From: Rhodothermales bacterium
GTDB taxonomy: Bacteria; Bacteroidota; Rhodothermia; Rhodothermales; UBA10348
Direction: 5' to 3'
NCBI GenBank assembly: GCA_030833605.1
Contig: JAURGV010000093.1
Location: 1 to 8,604 of the forward strand
Length of the DNA: 8,604 nucleotides
Part shown: piece by piece, positions 1-7,404 of the stretch
Layout of the letters: the number at the start of each line of letters is the position of its first letter
Numbering within the stretch: position 1 is the stretch's first letter
Program-made: the position numbers and the translations under genes
The notes under the pieces: model-generated
What the model was told of the DNA's origin: nothing
Database searches by the model: none
Seen by the model: the letters and a program-made list of their open reading frames with translations, nothing else

Positions 1-510
1 AGAGCCGATAACAACCACTATTAGCAAGACCACATAGAGGAACAGGGTGATTTTCCGCCGGCTCCGTATCAAAGCGGGAGAAATCACGTTTCCGTGGTGT
101 AGGAAGCCTTCTAGTTTGAATATTCGGAACACCCTAAGCAGTCGCAAAACTCGAATTACAGCCCCAACTTGAGAGCCTGGAATCAGAAGACTTAAATAGG
201 TCGGCAATATGGATAAGAGGTCAATTATGCCATAAAAGCTGCGAATGTACCGGATTGGCCTAAGGGCGCAATAAATCCTCACAACGTACTCTATGGTAAA
301 GAAAATCGTGAAAACCCATTCTAGGGCGAAAAACAGGGTGCTGTATTCGGCTCGTAAAGAAGCGATGCTTTCCAGAAATACCGTTAGCACGCTGGCGACG
401 ATCATGATCATCAGCCAAATATCAAAACTTTTCCCTGCCGGCGTGTCGGCCTCAAAAATGATTTGGTACAACTTGGCCTGAAAAGGCGACAATTTTCGAT
501 CTTTCTGCAT
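1..510 (-). CDS. Voltage-sensor ion channel, Kv/ion_trans type (C-terminus beyond window)
   Basis: The first 170 codons are present; the frame stays open to the window edge, so the C-terminal part is missing. The visible protein is the voltage-sensor half of a six-helix cation channel. S1 is about residues 31-48 (IWLMIMIVASVLTVFLES), S2 about 59-81 with the FxxE pattern F71/E74, S3 about 93-110 with D97, and S4 about 118-133 (VIRVLRLLRVFRIFKL) with basic residues at every third position: R120, R123, R126, R129 and K132. The S2 Glu and S3 Asp are the expected partners of S4 charges. S5 begins near 153. The pore loop with the selectivity filter, which would decide potassium versus sodium, lies outside the window. 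A potassium channel is the likeliest identity by family resemblance. ATG at 510 is chosen because the conserved N-terminal cytosolic stretch follows it; no Shine-Dalgarno precedes it. It lies 75 bases downstream of the DUF6122-like gene on the same strand. Confidence 0.9.
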   Translation of the reverse strand, partial: MQKDRKLSPFQAKLYQIIFEADTPAGKSFDIWLMIMIVASVLTVFLESIASLRAEYSTLFFALEWVFTIFFTIEYVVRIYCALRPIRYIRSFYGIIDLLSILPTYLSLLIPGSQVGAVIRVLRLLRVFRIFKLEGFLHHGNVISPALIRSRRKITLFLYVVLLIVVVIGS

Positions 511-561
511 GGGAAACGGCAGTTCCGGTTAGCGGATAAATGGGAAAGCCGTGCTAAAATA

Positions 562-578
562 CATTTCACGGGGAAATG
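562..578 (-). terminator. Weak hairpin between the membrane protein gene and the ion channel gene
   Basis: The plus strand reads CATTTC-ACGGG-GAAATG, a perfect 6-bp stem with a 5-base loop, starting 8 bases after the stop codon of the DUF6122-like gene. Read on the minus strand it is followed by TATTTTAG, so it could act as a weak intrinsic terminator. The same TATTTTAG (554-561) is close to the Bacteroidota -7 consensus TAnnTTTG, so the spot could instead, or also, hold a promoter for the channel gene. The stem is AT-rich and short, so either reading is tentative. Confidence 0.25.
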
Positions 579-585
579 AAATGCG

Positions 586-930
586 CTAAACCATACAATC
601 GAGCCCGTCTAGAGCCATATGAATCAACAGGCCCAGACCGATCAGATGTACCAAACGGGCTTTAGGATGCCAAGAACGGTCTTTGTTTTTCATCCGAACG
701 TAAAGCGGTCCTACAAACAACGCCACGTAGACCAAAATGGCGGGGAGGGTGTGTAGCGGATGAAACCCAATGGAACACCGGTTTGGATCATAAATCGGGT
801 TCGCCAGAAGATGATCAACATCCACGATCATTGTCGCGATCAAAATAAACGTAGCGTTTCGCCAACTGGTGCGAAAAAACACCAGTGCGACAACCAAGGG
901 GACAACAAAGTGCAGGCCAAGGTGGATCAT
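586..930 (-). CDS. DUF6122-like small polytopic membrane protein, putative metal-dependent hydrolase fold
   Basis: A 114-residue inner membrane protein with about four hydrophobic segments (roughly 4-19, 26-36, 61-79 and 93-108). The sequence shows conserved-looking His and Asp residues near the helices: H3, H7, the D37-x-D39-H40 motif, H57 and H60 (HPLH), H104, D108 and D111. This layout recalls the YdjM/DUF457 group of membrane-bound metal-dependent hydrolases, and the length and N-terminus fit the DUF6122 family from Bacteroidota, which I recall from memory only. The substrate is unknown. The ATG at 930 follows the previous stop by 25 bases, so co-transcription with the copper-domain dehydrogenase gene is likely. 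There is no Shine-Dalgarno. A functional link to the sugar-oxidising genes upstream is not shown by the sequence. Confidence 0.75.
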   Translation of the reverse strand: MIHLGLHFVVPLVVALVFFRTSWRNATFILIATMIVDVDHLLANPIYDPNRCSIGFHPLHTLPAILVYVALFVGPLYVRMKNKDRSWHPKARLVHLIGLGLLIHMALDGLDCMV

Positions 931-955
931 GTAGAATGGATTCGGAGAATCACGA

Positions 956-2956
956 TCACTTGCTTACCACACGCATGATTCCGCGCATCGTAAAGGAATG
1001 TCCTGGAAAGGTGCAAATGAAGGTGTACTCGCCGGGTTTATCCGGTACGGTAAAATAAATCGCTTCCGATGTTTCTGGTTTCAAGAGTAGGGTGTGGAAC
1101 AGCACTTCGTCCAGGTTAGGGACATAATTTTTTTCGAGTCCATTGAGACCCAACGCAATCGCTTTTTCACCCACTTTATCTCCTGTTCCAGGTGCGACAA
1201 TAAGCAAATTGTGCATCATATCATCTTTGTTATCGAAAACCAGCTTCAAGCGAGATCCGGCCTGGACATCAAAGGAAGGTAGATCAAAACGGAGACCCGG
1301 TTGGGTTCCAATAGTAATCGTTGCGTCTGGCCCATTCGTCCAGGATTTGGGTTGGCTCGTAACGCGTTTTGCCTGTCGAACTGATTTACTGTTCTCGGTA
1401 GCCTTTTGCGGGGTTTCCACCTTCGATGACTGTCCCAGATCAAGTTTTGGTCCAGAAGGGATCTCATTTAGCGTGTAATACGCATCATCGTGCAAGAGCG
1501 GTTCATTATCCTCGGATCGCAAACTAGTGAGTTTTAATTCATGGATATACCCTTTCCGCAGTCCATCCACTACAATGCGAACGCTCATGCGGTCTTCGGC
1601 CACTTTGACCCCTCGAACGGGCGCGGCTTCTTGATTGATAATGGGACTGCCATACGTGCTGTGGTACATGTAGGTAAATCCAGTAACGTTGTATGCCGAA
1701 AGATCGCCCGCAATCTTAGGATCCACTGGCTTGGTAAAACTGAGTTCAAAGCCGTCTGGCTTGGCTTGAATGGTTTTTACTTCAAAGGGCATCTTGCCCG
1801 TCCACTCAAGTCGTTGCAGCCCATAGGGATTGGGTCCTGTTGAACCCCACCCACGGCTTGTCATTCCCACGAACATGGATCCATCTTTACCCCAAACCAT
1901 ACGCAAGACACCGGAAGAAAAGCCTTCTCTGAACGGAAAAGCGGCGCCTTGATACACCCCATTTACTTTTTCAACATAGACGCGGGCCACATTGCTTTGT
2001 CCTTGGTCGCCCACAAAAAGCTGCCCCGTGAACGGTCCAAACGAACCACGCGTGGTGTCAGCCAAAATATCAGACGTTGAAATGCCCATTATGCCATGAG
2101 GAATCCAAACGGCTGGGGGTTTTAAGTCTGGAACCTGAGGCGCCACTTCGACCTTGGGCAAACCGGTGTCAGGAACGTCTTCGGGTCGAAGTGAAAGGGG
2201 AGATCCTGGCAAATGGCTCCATTTCAATCCTTCTGGATGGCCCACAAAGTCTCCCCGTTCCACATGGGTAATGTAGCCAGAGCCAATCCAACCACCCTGA
2301 TTTTCGCCATAAAATACTTCTCCATCCACATTCAGTCCGAATCCTGCGGGAGAACGCATGCCTGTGGCATAAGGCGTCAATTTGCCATCGGGCGATATTT
2401 CAACCATCCAGCCCCGCCATTTGGAGAGACTAACTTCGTGCCCTACCCACGCAAGGTTTAGGGTCACGATCATCGTACCATCCTCACGGAACAGGGGACC
2501 GTACGAATATTCGTGATAATTGCCTTCCAGCGGCCATGAGTACACGGTTTCGTACAAATCGGCACGACCGTCGCCGTTTTTATCGGTTAATCTCGTTAGT
2601 TCGCCACGTTGGGCGGAATACAACGATCCATTGCGATAGGAAAGACCAAGCGCTTCGTGCAATCCGTGAGCAAAACGCTTGAACTGCGGTCGTACATTTC
2701 CTTTTGAATACGGGTTTTTGATTAGCCATATTTCGCCCCGCCGTGTTGAGACGGCCAATTGGCCATCAGGCAACACATCCAGTCCTCCCACTTCTAGAAT
2801 CACGTCTTGGGGAATGGGAATGGTAGTCAGTTTGTAGTAATCGTTTTCAATAGCTGGGACTTGGGCGAAAACAGAAGGCGCGGCGATCAGGAGTCCTAAA
2901 AAGGTTAGGATTACCGTGCGCAATGCCGTGGTGAAGTTGGTAGGGTTCGCTTTCAT
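956..2956 (-). CDS. Secreted PQQ-dependent sugar dehydrogenase-like beta-propeller with C-terminal azurin-like copper domain
   Basis: A 666-residue periplasmic or secreted protein. Residues 1-31 are a Sec signal peptide (cleavage after SVFA). Residues about 40-385 form a beta-propeller of the soluble glucose/sorbosone dehydrogenase type. H148 in NYHEYSYG and R201 in GMRSPAGFG sit where soluble glucose dehydrogenase has its catalytic His and PQQ-contacting Arg (my alignment by eye). DKNGDGRAD at 125-133 is a likely calcium loop. Residues about 390-500 look like the Ig-like domain that follows such propellers in planctomycete and verrucomicrobial proteins. Residues about 501-545 are a Lys/Ser/Thr/Gln-rich linker. 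Residues about 546-666 are an azurin/plastocyanin-like domain with the full type 1 copper set: H582 (MMHNLL), C648, H653 and M657 (CTFPGHSFTM). C648 is the only cysteine in the protein and no CxxCH haem motif exists. Probable role: oxidise a sugar or sugar-like alcohol and hand electrons to the tethered copper site. ATG at 2956 follows the DUF1080 gene's stop by 4 bases, implying translational coupling. True cofactor and substrate are inferred. Confidence 0.88.
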   Translation of the reverse strand: MKANPTNFTTALRTVILTFLGLLIAAPSVFAQVPAIENDYYKLTTIPIPQDVILEVGGLDVLPDGQLAVSTRRGEIWLIKNPYSKGNVRPQFKRFAHGLHEALGLSYRNGSLYSAQRGELTRLTDKNGDGRADLYETVYSWPLEGNYHEYSYGPLFREDGTMIVTLNLAWVGHEVSLSKWRGWMVEISPDGKLTPYATGMRSPAGFGLNVDGEVFYGENQGGWIGSGYITHVERGDFVGHPEGLKWSHLPGSPLSLRPEDVPDTGLPKVEVAPQVPDLKPPAVWIPHGIMGISTSDILADTTRGSFGPFTGQLFVGDQGQSNVARVYVEKVNGVYQGAAFPFREGFSSGVLRMVWGKDGSMFVGMTSRGWGSTGPNPYGLQRLEWTGKMPFEVKTIQAKPDGFELSFTKPVDPKIAGDLSAYNVTGFTYMYHSTYGSPIINQEAAPVRGVKVAEDRMSVRIVVDGLRKGYIHELKLTSLRSEDNEPLLHDDAYYTLNEIPSGPKLDLGQSSKVETPQKATENSKSVRQAKRVTSQPKSWTNGPDATITIGTQPGLRFDLPSFDVQAGSRLKLVFDNKDDMMHNLLIVAPGTGDKVGEKAIALGLNGLEKNYVPNLDEVLFHTLLLKPETSEAIYFTVPDKPGEYTFICTFPGHSFTMRGIMRVVSK

Positions 2957-2960
2957 GGGG

Positions 2961-4430
2961 TTACCAAATCAAAGTGTATTGCACGGTGGTCGTTTTACTA
3001 TCAGCAGAAAGCCGAACGAGAAGCTCTTGGCCTTTACTAGTGGTGCGCACCAAATATCGTTGGCTCGCTTGTTCGGGCATCTCTACGTAGTAGGTATTTC
3101 CATCGATTTGGAATTTCCCTCTAGACGTTGAATTGATCATTTGGCCGGAGGCTAGGCGTACCCAATAGCCTTCGAGTGATGACGGGCTCTGAATCGACAA
3201 CTCGCGGGAGAGCGTACTGCCATCTTCGCTGGGGAGCAATCGATCCGTGACCATGGCATCACCTAATTGGTAATGGAAAGATGGCCTTCCAGGTTCATCT
3301 AACTCATATCCTTTAAAGGTAAAATCATTTCCCATGCTATCTGGCCAGGCAGTGGTCTCTGATGCGAGGCGAGCAACGGTTGGCGCTCCTGAAAAAGTTA
3401 TTACAGATCCTAAAGGAACCGCCAATTGTTCTGTTCCTCTGCTGTGCCACATATCCGTGGTTTCAATAAATGGCCCTTTCCAGGTTTGTAAAAGGGCACC
3501 TTGACGTAAATCCATGGTGTAGTGGATGCCTTCCGGATCACCGACGGCAATAGTGTGTGTTTTCTTTACACCTCCGTGGTTAACAAACCCTCGTATTAGT
3601 GCGGGTTCAGCTCCCGGCTCCACAAATATAGCGGGTACAAAACGTGGTGCAGGTAAGGCATCGGCCTCAATGAGCGCATCGCCCTCATACCGTTTGTATT
3701 TGATGTTACGAAGCGCAACAGGACCATGATCTCCTTGGATCATCAGCGGTCCCATCGGTTTTTCGTCGGTAAAAGCCGCTGCACGCGTTGAGCCGGTGAT
3801 TTCAACGTTTTGGTGAATCGCTACGCCGTTTAGAACGACCTTTTTCATGACCGCATTGCTTGTTTTCCGCCCTGTTTTGTCGAAACGAGGAGCTTGAAAA
3901 GAAATGCTTAGATGTTGCCACAGGCCTGGCGCCCGGCCTGCGTTTAGGAGCGGAGGTTGTCCCTCAAAACCTTGTTTTCCCTCGGAACGGCTAGGATCCC
4001 AGCGCTCATAAATGCCCCCAACGTCCGAGAAAGAAGGGCTTTTCTCGCCCCAGCTGTCAAAAAGCTGAATTTCGTATCGGCCTTGCAGGTACACCCCTGC
4101 ATTGGATCCTTTGGGCATCATGAAATCCAATTCTAGCTCTAAATCACCGTGCTCCCAATTCGAAAAAAGATTCCCTCGAGCTTCTGCAGCGGGTTGATTG
4201 ACAAGAACGCCAACTCCGGCAAATGTGCTAATTTGATGGGTTGTTGTTCGATCAGCAGTCACCTCACCAACGATACTCCAGTTAGGAGTAACGGGCTTAA
4301 ATCCAGCCAAGGATTCTAGGGAAAACTCCGAAAAGGGGAGCGATTGGGGTGGCGATTGTGTTTGCGCAGCAATCTGACCAGCTGGCATTGCTAACACCAG
4401 CAGCAAAAGAAAGCAGTTACGGAGCGTCAT
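2961..4430 (-). CDS. Secreted DUF1080 (3-keto-disaccharide hydrolase family) protein with extra C-terminal domain
   Basis: A 489-residue exported protein. Residues 1-22 are a signal peptide (hydrophobic 7-15, cleavage near QIAA-QT) without a lipobox. Residues about 33-250 are a DUF1080 concanavalin-like beta-sandwich, shown by the hallmark stretch at 92-128, which includes GSNAGVYLQGRYEIQLFDSW, and by GPLMIQGDHGPVALRNIKYK at 227-246. Members of this family cleave 3-keto-glycosides, a reaction that follows oxidation of a sugar at C3. Residues about 260-489 form a second beta-rich domain that I do not firmly recognise; it resembles segments attached to cytochrome- or propeller-containing proteins of planctomycetes and Verrucomicrobia. 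The frame also offers a TTG one codon upstream at 4433, but the adjacent ATG at 4430 is preferred. An in-frame TGA lies 8 codons upstream of that ATG. It is the first gene of the run and sits 4 bases before the dehydrogenase gene, so the two proteins probably act on the same substrate. Catalytic activity is inferred from the family. Confidence 0.85.
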   Translation of the reverse strand: MTLRNCFLLLLVLAMPAGQIAAQTQSPPQSLPFSEFSLESLAGFKPVTPNWSIVGEVTADRTTTHQISTFAGVGVLVNQPAAEARGNLFSNWEHGDLELELDFMMPKGSNAGVYLQGRYEIQLFDSWGEKSPSFSDVGGIYERWDPSRSEGKQGFEGQPPLLNAGRAPGLWQHLSISFQAPRFDKTGRKTSNAVMKKVVLNGVAIHQNVEITGSTRAAAFTDEKPMGPLMIQGDHGPVALRNIKYKRYEGDALIEADALPAPRFVPAIFVEPGAEPALIRGFVNHGGVKKTHTIAVGDPEGIHYTMDLRQGALLQTWKGPFIETTDMWHSRGTEQLAVPLGSVITFSGAPTVARLASETTAWPDSMGNDFTFKGYELDEPGRPSFHYQLGDAMVTDRLLPSEDGSTLSRELSIQSPSSLEGYWVRLASGQMINSTSRGKFQIDGNTYYVEMPEQASQRYLVRTTSKGQELLVRLSADSKTTTVQYTLIW

Positions 4431-4646
4431 CAACTCTGAGGTTTTACGTTCTCACGTCATTCTGGCTGTGTGTAGTGAGTATTCCAGCGCGACGCTTGAG
4501 AAAGTCGTGGTCGGGAGAGTAATGATACTTTTTGAACTCCGGTTGTACAACAGGTTCACGAGCCGGTTACAGAATCAATTCGGCCTTGGAAGTTGCGGCT
4601 TCTGGCCAGAGGAGATGACGGGTGTGCAAACCATCTGCATACTTGT
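4431..4646. other. Intergenic region between the two minus-strand gene groups
   Basis: No convincing gene is seen in these 216 bases. It should carry the end of the outer membrane protein transcript and the start signals of the DUF1080 operon. An imperfect hairpin at 4582-4607 has GGCC/GGCC arms and an inner GAAG/CTTC stem, but no T-run follows it on the minus strand, so it is not a canonical intrinsic terminator. A perfect 10-bp palindrome GTTGTACAAC lies at 4542-4551 and overlaps the promoter candidate described separately. Confidence 0.6.
4522..4550 (-). promoter_or_regulatory. Candidate promoter of the DUF1080/dehydrogenase operon
   Basis: On the minus strand TTGTAC (4550-4545) is followed after 17 bases by TATCAT (4527-4522), which matches the sigma-70 -10 hexamer at five of six positions. 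In Bacteroidota terms, the TTG is 20 bases from the TA, a spacing suitable for the -33/-7 pair, but the -7 box fits TAnnTTTG poorly. The -35-like box lies within the palindrome GTTGTACAAC, which could be a regulator site. It would leave a leader of roughly 85 bases before the ATG at 4430. Confidence 0.28.
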
Positions 4647-7355
4647 TTATCTGCGGCCTCTAAATCCACCTCGTCCGCCGCCTGATGGGGCGGAGCCTTT
4701 CGAGAGTTTGTGGGTCATGGTGAGCATCACGTATCGACCGAGGGATTGAACGCGCGACTCCTCTATGTAATTGTTGGAGTTGGAATAGGTCACGCCCTGA
4801 TTTTGATCCAACATATCGCGTACGATAAACTGCACTTCCGTTTTGTCATTTGGCAGTAGCCATCCGACGGTTCCTTCTAACAATGCGCGGTTTTTGGCTC
4901 CACCAAACGCTTGTTGATCGTACATATTGAAATTTATGGCGGTACCAAAAGTCCAACCACCTTGGAATAAATCCCCACTGAAGCGAATCGAGCTGTTGGT
5001 GTATTGCCGATTCTGAGCCTTATTCAATGAATAGTCCACATCGTTTAGCGTCAAACTATACGTTCCACGAACGTCAAAAACCTCTCTAAACCGATTCTGG
5101 ACGGTCAAGCTCGGCGAATAACGCAGAATTCGACTTTGGTTTTCTTCGCTATTGATGAATTGCGAACCCGTTGACCAATTCACGTTGTTGCGCAGATCAA
5201 TCTGAATGCCCAATCGCCGGATTGGAGTGCCGAAGTTAACGCTAGCATTGTGAGACCATCCATCACCCGCATTTACGTTTGTAAAAGTCTGTTTTAACTG
5301 CTCGTCAATCGTGCGGGATTGTACGATGTCGTTCCTAGTCCAGGACGAACGAAAAGAGCCAAACAGATTCAAAAATGTGTATTGATCGAAATAACGGTAT
5401 TCCGAATACAAACTGTGTGTGTATTGCGGCTCAAGGTCCGGATTTCCGATGAACACGATAAGTGGGTTCGAATTGTCCACAAAAGGCTGCAATTCATTTA
5501 GAGAAGGCTCCCGAGTACTCGCGTTGTATCGAATCTGAATCGAAGCAGCATCAGAAAGAGTACCTTTGTAATAAAGGTTCGGCAAGATGTGCGTGTATCC
5601 ATTGCTGATAGATACATTGCGGTTGACGATCGTTCCTTCCAGGTCCGATCGCTGAACTTGTAGCCCGACTGTAATAAACTGATCCTCCGTTGTCTTGCTA
5701 AATTGGGCGGTTCCATGCCAGTAGGAGTAGGTTCGATTGAATTCAGCACTGAGCAACTCATTCAGGACCGGTGCACCCAAAACCATATCGCTGAAATCTT
5801 TGGTCTCATCTTGGTCCTCGAGCTGTCTTTCCAACCCAAGTTCAAGGTTGGCACTTCCAATCGGTTCATTGAGCGATAATCGGTGTCGTTGAGAGAGCTG
5901 ATTTCCGATGGTTGATTGAAGCTGTACAATCTCGGCGTAGGTTAAAATATCAGCCAGTGGATCGAAAGTACCAATAGTGGAGGTTAGATCGGTGCTGTTG
6001 TCTGAATCATTGAGTTCTCCACTTGAAGACCAAATTACACTCCTTCCTTTGTCGTTCAACTTTTTCCGCCAAGTTAGGTCTCCCGACCCTGCAACACGAT
6101 CGCCGCTATTGAAATTTCGGGTGTCGGCCGAGTTTCGTATTTGCCCAGATGCATTCATAGTTTCCTGAAAACTAACGTTTGTTAAGTCAGAATTGGAGAA
6201 ATTTAAAACACTTCTAATGCGAATGTCATGCCCTTCGCCTAGCGTAAGTTGGGCATTTAGGTCTCCTGAATGAGATACATTCTCGGATACCTGATCGGAA
6301 GCCAAGTCTGTTGAAGAGGAAATTGCTGGCCCAAGAATGCTTTCACGATTGACAACTCTATTCTGCGTGTTTTCCGATTGATTTCGGAAATAACTACTGC
6401 GAATCCAGGATTTACCTTTTTTTCCAAAGTCTCGGTTTAGGTTCAACCCAATCGAAAAGGATTCTGAAAAACCAGCATTAGAATCACCTCTGAAGGACCC
6501 TCTGTTTACGTTATTTCCACTACCAATCAACCCTATTTGAGTCGAGGAGTTAAATCGGTTGAAATTTAAACGGCCATCGTAAAGGCCACGATCGGTGTTT
6601 TCTCCTCCTAATCCGCCGGTTACCGTTCCGAAATATCCTTTTTTGGCATCTTCTTTAAGGGCCAAGTTGATTGTCTTTTGCTCATTCCCATCCTGAATAC
6701 CAGTGAATTCGGCCTTATCGGACTGCTTATCATAGACTTCAACCCGTTCTACAGCATCTGCAGGTAGGTTTTTCGTCGCAATAGTGGGGTCAGAACCAAA
6801 AAATTCTTTTCCGTCCACGAGGACCTTCTGAACTTGCTCTCCTTGAACGGTGATGGAGCCATCCTCCGCGACTTCCACACCTGGCAATCTTCGCAGTAGA
6901 TCTTCTACAACGGCGTTCGGCCGTGTGGCGAACGCCGCTGCATTGTAGCTGAGGGTGTCTTTTGAAACTCTAAATGGAATGTGCTCAGCACTTACGACTA
7001 ATTCATCAAGCTCTGACACCAATTCGTGCATAATGAGTTGTCCAACATCGAGATCCGCCGTTTTAATCTCAAAATTCTGACGGATAGTTTGGTACCCGAC
7101 GAATGATATTTGAAGGATGTACTCTCCGGCCGCGAGGCGTCGAAGCCTGAAAGCTCCTTCTTTGTCGCTCGTGGTGAACTTGGTGAGCACCGAATCAGCG
7201 CGTGTTAGCGCCACAATGGTTGCCGATGGCACTCCGATTTTGGTAGAGTCCACTACGGAGCCCGTAAGGTCGAACCTTTCGTTTTGGGCGAATGCAACGC
7301 GAACTGTTCCGAGAAGCAGCGTGAAAAGAAAGGCGATCTTAATAATCTTAAACAT
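4647..7355 (-). CDS. TonB-dependent receptor-like outer membrane beta-barrel protein with carboxypeptidase-regulatory-like domain
   Basis: A 902-residue outer membrane protein, full length for its family. Residues 1-23 are a signal peptide (cleavage after RVAFA). Residues about 27-112 are a carboxypeptidase-regulatory-like beta-sandwich (TGSVVDST, GEYILQISFVGYQT). Residues about 130-235 are the plug: DTLSYNAAAF, LLRRLPGVEV, VQKVLVDGKEFFGSDP, and NLPADAVERVEVYDKQSD are typical of the family with the OMP_b-brl_3 (PF14905) barrel. The rest, about 240-890, is a barrel rich in alternating aromatic and polar residues with Asn/Ser-rich loops. Such proteins take up or secrete a substrate across the outer membrane, but I cannot name the ligand; no neighbouring SusD gene is present, so a classical Sus-type glycan uptake pair is not supported. 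The tail GGGRGGFRGRR is Arg/Gly-rich and lacks the usual terminal aromatic residue of barrels. The gene starts 49 bases after the GLPGLI-family gene on the same strand, and the two are probably co-transcribed. The start has an A/T-rich leader and no Shine-Dalgarno. Confidence 0.9.
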   Translation of the reverse strand: MFKIIKIAFLFTLLLGTVRVAFAQNERFDLTGSVVDSTKIGVPSATIVALTRADSVLTKFTTSDKEGAFRLRRLAAGEYILQISFVGYQTIRQNFEIKTADLDVGQLIMHELVSELDELVVSAEHIPFRVSKDTLSYNAAAFATRPNAVVEDLLRRLPGVEVAEDGSITVQGEQVQKVLVDGKEFFGSDPTIATKNLPADAVERVEVYDKQSDKAEFTGIQDGNEQKTINLALKEDAKKGYFGTVTGGLGGENTDRGLYDGRLNFNRFNSSTQIGLIGSGNNVNRGSFRGDSNAGFSESFSIGLNLNRDFGKKGKSWIRSSYFRNQSENTQNRVVNRESILGPAISSSTDLASDQVSENVSHSGDLNAQLTLGEGHDIRIRSVLNFSNSDLTNVSFQETMNASGQIRNSADTRNFNSGDRVAGSGDLTWRKKLNDKGRSVIWSSSGELNDSDNSTDLTSTIGTFDPLADILTYAEIVQLQSTIGNQLSQRHRLSLNEPIGSANLELGLERQLEDQDETKDFSDMVLGAPVLNELLSAEFNRTYSYWHGTAQFSKTTEDQFITVGLQVQRSDLEGTIVNRNVSISNGYTHILPNLYYKGTLSDAASIQIRYNASTREPSLNELQPFVDNSNPLIVFIGNPDLEPQYTHSLYSEYRYFDQYTFLNLFGSFRSSWTRNDIVQSRTIDEQLKQTFTNVNAGDGWSHNASVNFGTPIRRLGIQIDLRNNVNWSTGSQFINSEENQSRILRYSPSLTVQNRFREVFDVRGTYSLTLNDVDYSLNKAQNRQYTNSSIRFSGDLFQGGWTFGTAINFNMYDQQAFGGAKNRALLEGTVGWLLPNDKTEVQFIVRDMLDQNQGVTYSNSNNYIEESRVQSLGRYVMLTMTHKLSKGSAPSGGGRGGFRGRR

Positions 7356-7404
7356 CTAACTCTAAATTAATTTCTGCGACGAACTTGGCGCTAGGATTTG
7401 GTGT

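Noticed and set aside
293..481. Plus-strand open frame of 62 codons
   Set aside because: It lies opposite the ion channel gene, whose S1-S4 pattern is unmistakable.
1143..1478. Plus-strand open frame of 111 codons
   Set aside because: It is antisense to the copper domain and linker of the dehydrogenase and has no family resemblance.
956..2956. Cytochrome c domain in the dehydrogenase
   Set aside because: No CxxCH motif exists; the only cysteine is the copper ligand C648.
4582..4607. Hairpin as an intrinsic terminator of the barrel gene
   Set aside because: The stem is interrupted by an uneven internal loop and no T-run follows on the minus strand.
4468..4749. Plus-strand open frame of 93 codons across the intergenic region
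   Set aside because: Its proline-rich second half is just the complement of the Gly/Arg-rich end of the barrel gene; no domain or start signal supports it.
4647..7355. SusC-type member of a glycan uptake pair
   Set aside because: No SusD-like gene is adjacent, and the plug motifs fit the OMP_b-brl_3 group rather than SusC.
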